From: Rhizophagus clarus
Taxonomy: Eukaryota; Glomeromycota; Glomeromycetes; Glomerales; Glomeraceae
Length of the DNA: 64,000 nucleotides
Direction of reading: 5' to 3'
Assembly (NCBI GenBank): GCA_015698045.1
Contig: BLAL01000239.1
Coordinates: 1,178,001-1,242,000 of the forward strand
Part shown: piece after piece, positions 22,690 to 31,699 of the stretch
Numbering within the stretch: the stretch's first letter is position 1
Layout: the number at the start of each line of letters is the position of its first letter
Notes under the pieces: generated by a model
The model's database searches: none
Seen by the model: the letters and a program-made list of their open reading frames with translations, nothing else
What the model was told of the DNA's origin: nothing
Position numbers and translations under genes: made by a program

Positions 22690-23215
22690 CTTGATTATTC
22701 ACTATTCGTGCTCAACTTGAGTTGATAAAATTATTAAAAAATCACTGATTTTATTAAATTTATCAGAATTTTTATACCTAATTAAAGATGATTAAATTAA
22801 GTTTTACTACCGATTTCATTATAACGTTACCAACTTTTTTGTTAATCTTGGATATTTTATTTTGAATTTAAATTGTTCGCTTTGAACTCGAGTTGAACTC
22901 GAGTTCAACTCGAGTTTAACTCGTTCGCTCAAGATCTTTGTGTAATGTATTGTAGATCCGTAATTGTTTTATTTGTAGTCTATAATTGGCAAAAGCTTAT
23001 TATAAACCAAAATAAAAAACACTATTTATTTACGTATCTGTATTATTAGATTTTACCTTTTTTAGATTTGATATATAATTAAAAAGAAGACCTTTATCTT
23101 GATATTTTGGAATCACGATCATAACAATTGAGTTTAGGTCGAGTTTAACTTGTTCATTGTGATTGATTGTATTGTAGATCCGTATCTGTATTATAATTAA
23201 TATAAAGAAGACAGA
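22690..23215. repeat. CTCGAGTT palindromic cluster and diverged direct repeat
   Basis: Several ACTCGAGTT palindromes lie at 22885-22922. The block GAGTTTAACTCGTTC followed by TGTATTGTAGATCCGTA at 22912 recurs, diverged, near 23141. This is an imperfect direct repeat of about 230 bp. Confidence 0.5.
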
Positions 23216-23437
23216 TCATAACAATCATGACATATTTGAGAAATTAGAACAATTTACGTAAATGTTCTTGAAGGGTAATTAATATAATAATACAAGGTGA
23301 TAAAAAATTGTTTTTAAAAAGAGGTTTCATCTTTTTTTTTTCTTACAATAAATTTGTTATCGTTATTTCTATTATATATACTTTTTCTTAAAATTTGTTG
23401 CCGTTATTTTTTATTATTATATATTCTTTTTCTTAAA

Positions 23438-24041
23438 ATGCCCGCAAATTGGACTGATGCAATAACTGAATATTTAATAAGATATAGGAGGTAAAAAATT
23501 AAATGAAAACTAATAAATAACTTTGATCATATTCTAGTTTTTTTTTCTCTTACGTTTCCTGATCTAAAAATTAAATAAATAATGTAAAGGAGAAGGAACA
23601 ACTACTACCATGACATACCCGGGAGGGACCGCTCCGAATTCTGGGAGAGCCTAGCTCAAAGAATTCAGAGACGGTTCCGCGTGAGGTTCACTGGCCAACA
23701 GGTAGAAAGAAAGTGGAGAAACTTGGTCAGGAATTTTAATGTTAGTAAAATAATAATAAAATAAAAAAAAATAAAAAAAAATAAAAAATTAATAGTATTA
23801 ACATTTTTAGAATTTCTGTGAATGGAGGAATGGTGCGCGAAATGGAAGGTGGTCCCGGGAAGGAGAAAGATATTATAGGCAGTTCCGCACAAGGTTTTGG
23901 GACAGACCTGGTAATTATTAAGAATTTTTTTAATTTATATTTAAGTTATTTAAGTTCTAAATTTATATATATTTCTTAGGGAATCACCACAGTCGTAGGC
24001 GGCGTAGAAACACTGCGCATCGGCGGCCTTGGAATCCGTAA
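23438..24041 (+). CDS. Myb/SANT-like DNA-binding protein carried by the CACTA element
   Basis: Exons are 23438-23490, 23590-23740, 23811-23910 and 23980-24041. All introns are GT-AG, 69-99 bp, phases fit, and there are no stops: 121 residues. It begins MPANWTDAITEYLIRYRRRR, then FWESLAQRIQRRFRVRFTGQ and QVERKWRNLVRNF, the W...L...I..RF...G.QV..KW..L pattern of Myb/SANT-like (MADF/trihelix-type) domains. A second, weaker RYYRQFRTRFW segment follows, and the tail is Arg/His-rich (HHSRRRRRNTAHRRPWNP). It lies wholly inside the transposon between the two arrays of ATCGGGTAC repeats. A role as the element's accessory terminus-binding protein, like TnpA of En/Spm, is plausible inference. It could instead be a captured host gene. 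Confidence 0.8.
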
Positions 24042-24240
24042 ATTATATTTTTTTATTTTTATTTTTTTTTTATTTTGTATTTTTTATATTTTGTTTTTAT
24101 TTTTATTTTTTATTTATATTTTTATATTTTTATTATTTTTATTATTATTATTTTTTATTTTTATTATCTTTTATTATTATTATTTTTATTAAATAAATAT
24201 ATATATTATATAGTCATCTAATTATTATTTTAATATTTTT
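24042..24240. repeat. T/A low-complexity tract (TTTTTATTTTTATT)n
   Basis: Homopolymer-rich sequence following the Myb/SANT gene stop codon. Nothing else is visible. Confidence 0.7.
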
Positions 24241-24259
24241 ACTATTTTATAATTTGATT

Positions 24260-24330
24260 TAATATCGGCCTATATTCAACTGAAAGTAAAAAATTCGACC
24301 TCAATTATAAGTAATTAAAGCTTATTATAA
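24260..24330. repeat. fragment similar to the left subterminal end of the 30.7-kb CACTA element
   Basis: ATCGGCCTATATTCAACTGAAA and ATTCGACCTCAATTA here align with TCAGCCTATATTCGACCAAA and TTTGACCTCAATTAGTAA at about 30766-30825 in the other element. A piece of that family, together with the micro-exon array downstream, may have been inserted into the CACTG element. Confidence 0.5.
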
Positions 24331-24734
24331 TAAATTGCTTTTATTCAATAAACATTCATTTTTTTTTTTTATTAAAGTATTAATTAAATAAACAATCTGT
24401 CGTCATATATTATATAATATATTGTAATGATGAAATGTCCCCAATAAATTTTTAAAAAAGGTACATTTAGGCGTGACAGATCTAATACCGCTGATTCTTC
24501 CAAAATGTTACTAAAATCTTTCCATAGATCAAATTGAGAGAACTAATCTATCAATTTACAATATAAAATCTTGAAATAATCTTTCACATTTTCAAAATAC
24601 GTGATCAAACTCATTTTTGCTAAACTGCCGAAACCTTTTGGCGTTTACATGCAATAGTTTCGGCATTTTAATTTAATTTGACGATCATTGATTATCATGA
24701 TCAATCTATTTTTACGGTTTTCTAAACCATAATT

Positions 24735-25330
24735 TTTTTTTTATTTTTTTTTTAGGTTGCTGGACTCCCAGACTTGGAATGTAAGTTGGAAGGGGTGGGG
24801 GGAATTTTTTTTTTAATATTAAAGAAACGTTACTAACGTTTCTTTCTTTATTTTTTTTTAGGTTGCCGGCCTTCTTGGACGAACCGGACTTGGGAAATGT
24901 AAGTTAGAAAGGGTGGTGATTTTTTTTTAATATTAAAGAAACGTTACTAACGTTTCTTTCTTTATTTTTTTTAGGTTGCCGGCCTTCTTGGACGAACCAG
25001 ACTTGGGAATGTAAGTTAGAAAGGGCGGGGGATTTTTTTTAATATTAAAGAAACGTTACTAATGTTTCTTTCTTTATTTTTTTTAGGTTGCCGGCCTTCT
25101 TGGACGAACCGGACTTGGGAATGTAAGTTGGAAAGGGTGGTGATTTTTTTTTAATGTTAAAGAAACGTTACTAACATTTCTTTCTTTATTTTTTTCAGAT
25201 TGCTGGACTCCGGACTTGAAATGTAAGGAGAGAGGGAGGGATATTTTTTGAATATTAAAGAAACAGTTTAACGTTTCTTTTATTTATTTTAGGTTGCAGT
25301 TTCCCTTGTTCCTCTTGATCCTAACGTGAT
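24735..25330 (+). other. tandem intron/micro-exon array, six units
   Basis: The units repeat T-rich tract-AG, a short exon, then GTAAGT/GTAAGG. Exons are 24756-24780 (25 nt), 24862-24898 (37), 24975-25010 (36), 25087-25122 (36), 25199-25222 (24) and 25293 onward. Most start GTTGCCGG or GTTGCTGG and end TTGGGAAT or a variant. Introns are 81, 76, 76, 76 and 70 bp. Each of the first four has TACTAAC in the middle of an inverted repeat, left arm AAAGAAACGTTA and right arm TAACGTTTCTTT (e.g. 24821-24845). Joined, the exons read in one frame (VAGLPDLECCRPSW, then two copies of MLPAFLDEPDLG) to a TGA at 25326. No promoter or first exon was found. Splicing is inferred from the signals. Confidence 0.65.
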
Positions 25331-25640
25331 CATGATTAAGAAAAGTTTGAGCAAACTTTTCTTAAAATTGTATTATAAATGACTGTAACTTTTTTATTAA
25401 TTTATTGTAATAAAATACGTAATAAAATAAAAATATTAACAATAATAATTATACCTTTAAACACTTTAAAAAAATTTATAAACTTGATAATGCATTCAAT
25501 AAATAAGACAATAAAAATTTTTTAACTACATTAAACGAATTAAAAATTTCTAAAAAGAAAAATCTATAAAGAAAGTAAACTCTAAAAAATTTCTTAATAC
25601 GTTATATAATATGAAATCTAACGTATTAAAATTTGTATCA
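25331..25640. other. AT-rich spacer with one hairpin
   Basis: AAGAAAAGTTTGAGCAAACTTTTCTT (around 25340-25365) is a strong hairpin. The rest is AT-rich without a gene. Confidence 0.4.
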
Positions 25641-25861
25641 CATATCGGGTACCCGATATGTGTAAGATAGAACTGTGCCCGATATATATTAAATAACATA
25701 TCGGTGACCAATAGTTTAGATATCGGGGTCTTGGTAATTAGGCATATTTTGAAGTGTAATAAATCGGGTACCCGATATGTAAAAATACCCGATATTTATC
25801 CGATTAGCCGCCGATATATAAGTCCCCGATATGTACCCGATAGAATTGATTTTGACCAGTG
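25641..25861. repeat. right subterminal array of GTACCCGATAT repeats
   Basis: Mirror of the left array, with several GTACCCGATA and ATCGGGTA copies in both orientations ending in the terminal GATTTTGACCAGTG. Confidence 0.8.
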
Positions 25862-26342
25862 TCTATATTCATATCTCCTACGATCCACCCTTCTTCTCCG
25901 AGCAGCCTGAACCAATGCTTAAAACAAGCAAATAAGCAATTATTAAGATAAATGCAACGAATTAACAAGAAAATCAGTTAAATAATAAATACTTACGTTC
26001 TGTCAACCAGAACTCATCTGAGAGTTCATTATAGAACCTCTCATCATGTAGTGTCAGGGTATGAACTGAAAATTCGTCCAGGTTCCCATTTATCAACCTT
26101 TTTAAGTTCTCATACTCCGACCTGAGAGCGTTCCATTTGTTCTGGCATTGCTTTCGTCTTGGAGCGAAATTTGGATGCGCAGTAATTATTTCTTGTTTAA
26201 TTCGTCTCCAGATATATTTTTGCCTATGCAATGACATTGTGTTAAAGTCAGGCTGATAAGCCTGACGACGTTGGATTAAAGTTAACACTGTGTCATTAGG
26301 CCATTGGATAATGTTTGGGAGAGCTGCGTTTAGTAATGCCAT

Positions 26343-27560
26343 ATTCTCTGTATTTATAATAAATTTTATTATGATTTCTTCGAATTTATTTTTACGATGT
26401 TTAGTGGGATTTATTTTTATGATATTTAATGGGGCAAATGTCAGGAAAGAGCTTTATATTTATAAAAAAATTTTTATTATGATTTCTTTGAATTATTTTT
26501 ACGAACTTGCCTGACAACAATTTAATTAATTTATTTAAATCCTTTAAATTCTACATATCATTGAATACACGCATATTTATTAATTTATTTGAACATATTA
26601 ATTGTTTAATATTTAAAATAAAAATAAATAAATTCTATTAATAACAGTAATAGGGTGAAAATTTTTTCTTTTTAGATATTCTTTAAAAAAAAAAGATATT
26701 ACTTCGCCTTCCTTATTTCTTTGTTTAATATATAAATTATAAACTATGCATGGCCTTCCTTGATTATATTGCATATTATATTGAATACCACTAACACGCA
26801 TTTTGTGTGATGGTATTTTTATAATTTTCAATTATAATAAATAATTGAATCTTTTGATCTAACCTCAATCTACACCGTAATGAACTTAATTCGATCTTAA
26901 TTTACTCTGTTCTGGATTAGTACTTACCAATTAGACAAATGATTAATAATAAGCCTATCAAATTAGTTGCACATGACTTGTGTTATTGTATTAGTTGATA
27001 TACTGATATTTGATACACCGCTTTCTGCTATAGGAGAAATATCGGTAATTTTAATTGTTGTCGGTATTTTTTCAAGTATCGTTATATTTAATCACTTCCA
27101 TGTATGAAAATCCAAGTTTACAAATGAAGCTTAGATACTTAGTTCATTAGGATCATCACATGGTTTGTATAATACTGTATAAGGCAACAAATCTGTATGT
27201 TCGTGTCAATATAATTTTTTTTTCTGATCATATTTTTTATATTTTACAATAATGAGTTGCTTGTCAAGAGCGCCACAATCTATAATTCCAAAATGTAACT
27301 AGAAATGCGCAAGTTGCCAGGGTTGTTGTTAGGAATACTGCCAACAATCAAACAGTTTAAAAAATTTCTTTTTTTTAAACTGTTGCTTTAATAAATTATT
27401 TTAAAAAATATATTTATGGGAAAATACATGGAGCTTTGTATTCTATGTTTTCTCAGTGTGGAAAGTAATATTGTGAAGTCTGAGTTATTTATAGACAAGC
27501 AATTATTTAAAAACAGTGTATTTTAAATATAATATTATTAAATGAATCCTTTTTCGTAAT
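26343..27560. other. intergenic stretch upstream of the Myb/SANT gene
   Basis: AT-rich. A 72-codon minus-strand frame at 26613-26831 (MKIIKIPSHKMRVSGIQYNM) has moderately protein-like composition but no further support. No repeats of note. Confidence 0.35.
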
Positions 27561-27569
27561 AATGTAAAG

Positions 27570-29265
27570 CCTAAAGGAGACATCGGAAATACAACCTGCA
27601 ATTTCAAGAACATTAAGAGAGGCATTATTACTCAGAGGAATACAAGAAAATTTGAATGATGATGATTTTAAGTTATATTAAGGATTCGTCAGAATGTTCT
27701 AGTTTAAGATGCGAAGAGGATCTGGATTTCCGTTCATTAAATCTGATCAATGATATTGTTAAATAACATCACTATGAGAAGCAGGTTACCACAAGCAGCA
27801 ACACTAGCAACAATAGCACGAGCATCATCACCACTAGCAACAATAGCACGAGCAGTACCATCATCACCACTAGCAACAACAGTACGAGTAGTACCATCAT
27901 CACCACTAGCAACAATAGCACGAGCAATACCACCATCACCACTAGCAACAATAGCACAAGCAATAACACTATCACCACTATCAACAACAGTATGAGTAAT
28001 ACCATTATCACCACTAGCAACAATACCACACCATCATCACCAATAGCAACAATAGCACAAGCAGTACCATCATCACCACTAGCAACAACAGTACGAGTAA
28101 TACCATCATCACCACTAGCAATAATAGCACGAGCAGTACCATCATCACCACTAGTAACAATAGCACGAGCAGTACCATCATCACCACTAGCAACAACAGT
28201 ACGAGTAATACCACCATCACCACTAGCAACAATAGCACGAGCAGTACCATCATCACTACTAGCAACAATAGCACGAGCAGTACCATCATCACCACTAGCA
28301 ACAATAGTACGAGCAGTACCATCATCACCACTAGCAACAATAGCACGAGAAATACCATCATCACCACTAGCAACAATAGCACGAGTAGTACTACCATCAC
28401 TACTAGCAGCAATAACACAAGCAATAACACCATCACCACTATCAACAACAGTATGAGTAATACCATTATCACCACTAGCAACAATACCACACCATCATCA
28501 CCAATAGTAACAATAGCACAAGCAGTACCATCATCACCACTAGCAACAACAGTATGAGTAATACCATCATCACCACTAGCAATAATAGCACGAGCAGTAC
28601 CATCATCACCACTAGCAACAACAGTACGAGCAATACCACCATCACCACTAGCAACAATAGCACGAGCAGTACCATCATCACTACTAGCAACAATAGCACG
28701 AGCAGTACCATCATCACCACTAGCAACAATAGCACGAGCAGTACCATCATCACCACTAGCAATAATAGCACGAGCAGTACCATCATCACCACTAGCAACA
28801 ATAGCACGAGAAATACCATCATCACCACTAGCAACAATAGCACGAGTAGTACCACCATCACCACTAGCAGCAATAGCATCAGAAGCCTCACCCAGAAGCA
28901 GCATCATCACGCCATCATAGCCATCATTATCACGTCAGAGGTATAAAAATAAAATTATTGAAAGTTGTCATCATTTCCACAAACAAAATTCTATGAAGAG
29001 ATAGGAACCACCCGTGTCTTGTAATAAAATTTATTTGATCAACCAATCTAATAATTTTTCCCCAAATGTTGAGAATTTTGGTGAAACTTTTGATGATGAA
29101 AAATCAATTTCTTGTGGTTATTAAAGCTATTTATTTGATGTGAAAGATAGATGAAAAAAATGCTTCTCAATTTAATTAGGAAAGTCCAGACAATATTGAT
29201 CATCTATATGACATTCCATTAAATTGTAAAGCTGGAACATTATCATCATTTAATCAACAACAATG
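27570..29265 (+). pseudogene. decayed gene with minisatellite-filled interior
   Basis: A protein-like segment at about 27570-27680 reads ETSEIQPAISRTLREALLLR and GIQENLNDDDFKLY before a stop. After the minisatellite, 29179-29265 reads ESPDNIDHLYDIPLNCKAGT and LSSFNQQQ to a stop. The two flank the 36-bp array and lie on the same strand, so they may be exons of one gene whose middle expanded as a Ser/Thr/Asn repeat. No splice chain linking them could be established. The dioxygenase-like remnant at 29785-30070 could be its 3' end. Family unknown. Confidence 0.35.
27793..28883. repeat. 36-bp minisatellite, about 30 units, with a 460-bp higher-order repeat
   Basis: The unit is ACCATCATCACCACTAGCAA followed by CAATAGCACGAGCAGT, with point variants and a few 33-bp units. 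A distinctive block (ATCACCACTATCAACAACAG and following bases to AATACCACACCATCATCACC) occurs near 27970 and again near 28431. This shows duplication of a segment of about 460 bp. Both strands are open over long stretches: STIITTSNNSTS on plus, ARAIVASGDDGT on minus. Which, if either, is translated cannot be decided. Confidence 0.9.
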
Positions 29266-29784
29266 AGAACAAGAACAACAACAACAACAACAACAATGAC
29301 AATAATAATGACAACAGTACTAATAAAGATACGCAATACAATTGAAGTTTAACATTCTAAATAAAAATGTCTTATTGTTTTAGTTCTAAATGTGAATGAT
29401 TTAACTTGCATTTACATTCTAAACACAATTTAAAATTTTATTGATAGTAATGTGTGATAATAAAAAACACAGTAATAGTACATAGTAGAATTATTCTTTA
29501 GCTTTCAATATGATCTAATGCTTAATTTTTTGCAAGATAATAATATATACTACAGTACATACTGAAAAATTTATTTATATTATTCATGTACAACTTTTTT
29601 TTTAGAGAAAATACTAGAATTCAAAAAAATTTTCATTATTAGTTAGTATTCTTTCTATTTAACAAATAATTCATGTTTTATTTTGATTTTTTTATAATAA
29701 TTTAGCATTTTTAACATATCTAATATCTGATTATATTACATACTGTATATAATGGAATTTTATGATCTATAGTGTATAGAAATT

Positions 29785-30070
29785 TATGTAATTGGAATGT
29801 GTGCCATAAAATTTAATACTATTTGTGGATATCATATAGATCGTAATGATGATAAATATGTTTTTTGTTAACTTGAACCATTAGGTGAACGAAAAGGTGG
29901 TGATTTAATATTTTCATAGCTTAATATACAAATAAAATTAAAACCTGATAATATTTGGCATTTAGGTCAAGTTTATTAGTACTTCCATGTTCTGGCATTT
30001 CCATGTTCTGGCGTTAGAAATTCATTAGTGTTTTTCATACAACAAATTATTTCCCGAATTTTTCAACAAT
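29785..30070 (+). pseudogene. degenerate 2-oxoglutarate/Fe(II) dioxygenase-like fragment
   Basis: One frame with three stops reads CAIKFNTICGYHIDRNDD, then LEPLGERKGGDLIF, LNIQIKLKPDNIWHL and GVRNSLVFFIQQ. The HxD (HID), the GG-D-L-x-F..L strand, the KP-D-N-I turn and the later R-x-S-x-V-F-F match the order of elements in double-stranded beta-helix dioxygenases of the fungal TET/JBP- or prolyl-hydroxylase-like type. At least one stop (TAG before LNIQ) sits where Gln is expected. The assignment rests on motif order only. A short duplication (TTCCATGTTCTGGC twice) lies in the 3' part. Confidence 0.4.
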
Positions 30071-30115
30071 AATTCACGTTATTTCCGGGTAGACATCATA
30101 TTTGAAATATTTTTT

Positions 30116-30345
30116 TTATAAATAGAAAAGTCGTGTAGTCACGTGATTTTATTGTAGGTTAATAATGCAATCACCATATATAAATAGAAAAGTCATATAA
30201 ACACGTGAATTCATTGTGTGTTAACAATATAATCATATATAAATAGAAAGATCAGCAAAATAATAAATTACACGTTAAAATAGTAAGATCTGCAAAACAA
30301 TGAATAACGTGATGCAAATAGAAAGATCGGCAAAACAATAAATCT
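30116..30345. repeat. short tandem repeats upstream of the gene at 30471
   Basis: Units of about 55-75 bp contain TATAAATAGAAAAGTC or AAATAGAAAGATC, plus CACGTGA and GCAAAA(C/T)AATAAAT. Being immediately upstream of a start codon, they may act as repeated promoter elements; CACGTG is the core of many bHLH-type sites. Function is inferred. Confidence 0.5.
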
Positions 30346-30959
30346 GTATAAATATATCACTCTTTCACCGCTTTTTTTTTTTCTTTTTTTTTATTATTTT
30401 TGGTTTTTGATTTTGATTTTTATTATTTTTTTTGATTATTATTTTTTTTTTTTATAATATTTACTTCGCTATGGAGGCAGTTAATAATATCATTGATATG
30501 CTCTCAAAAAAACTAGAAGTTTACCAAAAATTTGTAGAAACTTTAGCTCCTTCTTTAAATTTAATGCAAGGTTCCTCAACTGCTTTCTCAGTTCTAACAC
30601 AAGGCTCCTCAACTGCTTCTTCACTTCCAACGCAAGGTTCTTCAACTCCTACACCCACAGTTGCTCCTACACAACTTGTTTATAAACCAAGTGAAAGATA
30701 CACAAAAGTTGAAAAAATTTTAGCCTTACACTAGTCGAAAAAGGAATATTCGGCCTTGATAAAATTCAGCCTATATTCGACCAAAATTAAAATTATTTGA
30801 CCTCAATTAGTAATGATTTATGATTAGACATACATTCGGCAGTCATTCGACATTGTCAAATTATGGTCGATTAGAATATAAATAATTTAATGTTACGCAT
30901 ATTATATTAATTGAGCATCCATAGTTCAGTTAAAAGTTTATTTAAATTAAACTTTTAAC

Positions 30960-31530
30960 AAAACTTTCCTATCCTTTGCCTTTCCCTCGTTTCTCCCTTT
31001 TTCATCTTTCCTCTATTTTCATCCTTCCCCCATCCTTCATCCTTCCTCTTTACTTTCGTCTTTCTCTTTTCATTTTCATTTTCTTTATTTTTTTTCTCCT
31101 TTCCCATTTCTCCCATACTTCTATCTGTTAAAAACTCTTTAACGAAATGTTTCCTAAAGTTTCGTTATTTAGGCGTTTTTTCAGTTTCTATTGGATCGAT
31201 TTGGATATCAGCAACATCAGATAATTAACCTTATTTTACTACACTAAATATATCATAATCGTCATGTTAATACAAATACCCCAGATTTTAAACTTAAGGC
31301 TTAACAAAATTATAATCATCTCTTCTTTCCTTCTTTCCCCTTCTTCTACTTAACCTTCCCTTTAACCTTCCCATTAATTCACTTTTTCCTTTTTTCTTAA
31401 CTTTACTTTTTTGTTTTCCTTTTCATTTCTCTTCGTCCTCTTCCTTTTTTCCTTCTTCCCTCTCCTACAATAGACCTTTTTCATAATGAATACTCAAAAA
31501 AAAAATTCCAAATTTCAACAAAACGTTTAC
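30960..31530. other. pyrimidine-rich stretch inside the CACTA element
   Basis: Long C/T-rich blocks (TTTCCCTCGTTTCTCCCTTT and similar) with short AT-rich interruptions. No gene. It may be degenerate polypyrimidine tracts from older micro-exon units. Confidence 0.4.
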
Positions 31531-31699
31531 AACGTTTCAATTTTTTTTAAATGACTTCTTCAGTTTCTAGACATGACATCCCAAAAGGTTTATTTTTTTT
31601 CTTTAATCATTTTAACAAACGATTACCAAAAAAATTAACGAAAAGAAACGTCTATTAACGTTTCTTCATCTTTTTTCTTTCATATTAACAAAACGTTCG

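Larger units (their letters stand above)
21108..25861. mobile_element. CACTA-type DNA transposon (CACTG termini), 4754 bp, non-autonomous
   Basis: The left end CACTGGTCAAAATC and right end GATTTTGACCAGTG are exact inverted copies. Similarity continues inward (CTATCGGGTACATATCGGG) to about 37 bp with few mismatches. A 3-bp duplication TCT flanks it (21105-21107 and 25862-25864), as expected for CACTA elements. Subterminal arrays of ATCGGGTAC-type repeats lie inside both ends. Cargo: a complete Myb/SANT-like gene (23438-24041) and a micro-exon array (24735-25330). It has no transposase, so it would need one in trans. The clean ends, the matching target duplication and the otherwise intact host frame suggest a fairly recent insertion. 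Confidence 0.9.
20961..26342 (-). pseudogene. Myb/SANT-like (trihelix-type) DNA-binding protein with RS/His-rich tail, split by a CACTA element
   Basis: Exon 1 (25997-26342, complement) reads WPNDTVLTLIQRRQAY, FNTMSLHRQKYIWRRIKQEI and CQNKWNALRSEYENL, a Myb/SANT-like fold with the usual conserved Trp and KW..L..Y pattern. A 79-bp intron follows (donor GTAAGT, acceptor TTTTAAG). Exon 2 starts PLVQAARRRRVDRRRYEYR and is then cut by the element at 21108-25861. Beyond the element (20961-21107) the frame continues RERRRYHSRSPYHRPHHREH to a TGA at 20961-20963. Taking out the element plus one 3-bp target copy gives an uninterrupted 181-residue protein. This is a host gene knocked out by a recent insertion, likely a nuclear DNA-binding protein. 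Its target is unknown. Confidence 0.8.

Noticed and set aside
26613-26831. 72-codon minus-strand frame (MKIIKIPSHKMRVSGIQYNM)
   Set aside because: Moderately protein-like but no splice partners, no recognisable family; left out as a gene.
27793-28883. Regular repeat that could suggest a CRISPR array
   Set aside because: Units are contiguous 36-bp copies with no unique spacers, and the genome is eukaryotic; it is a minisatellite.
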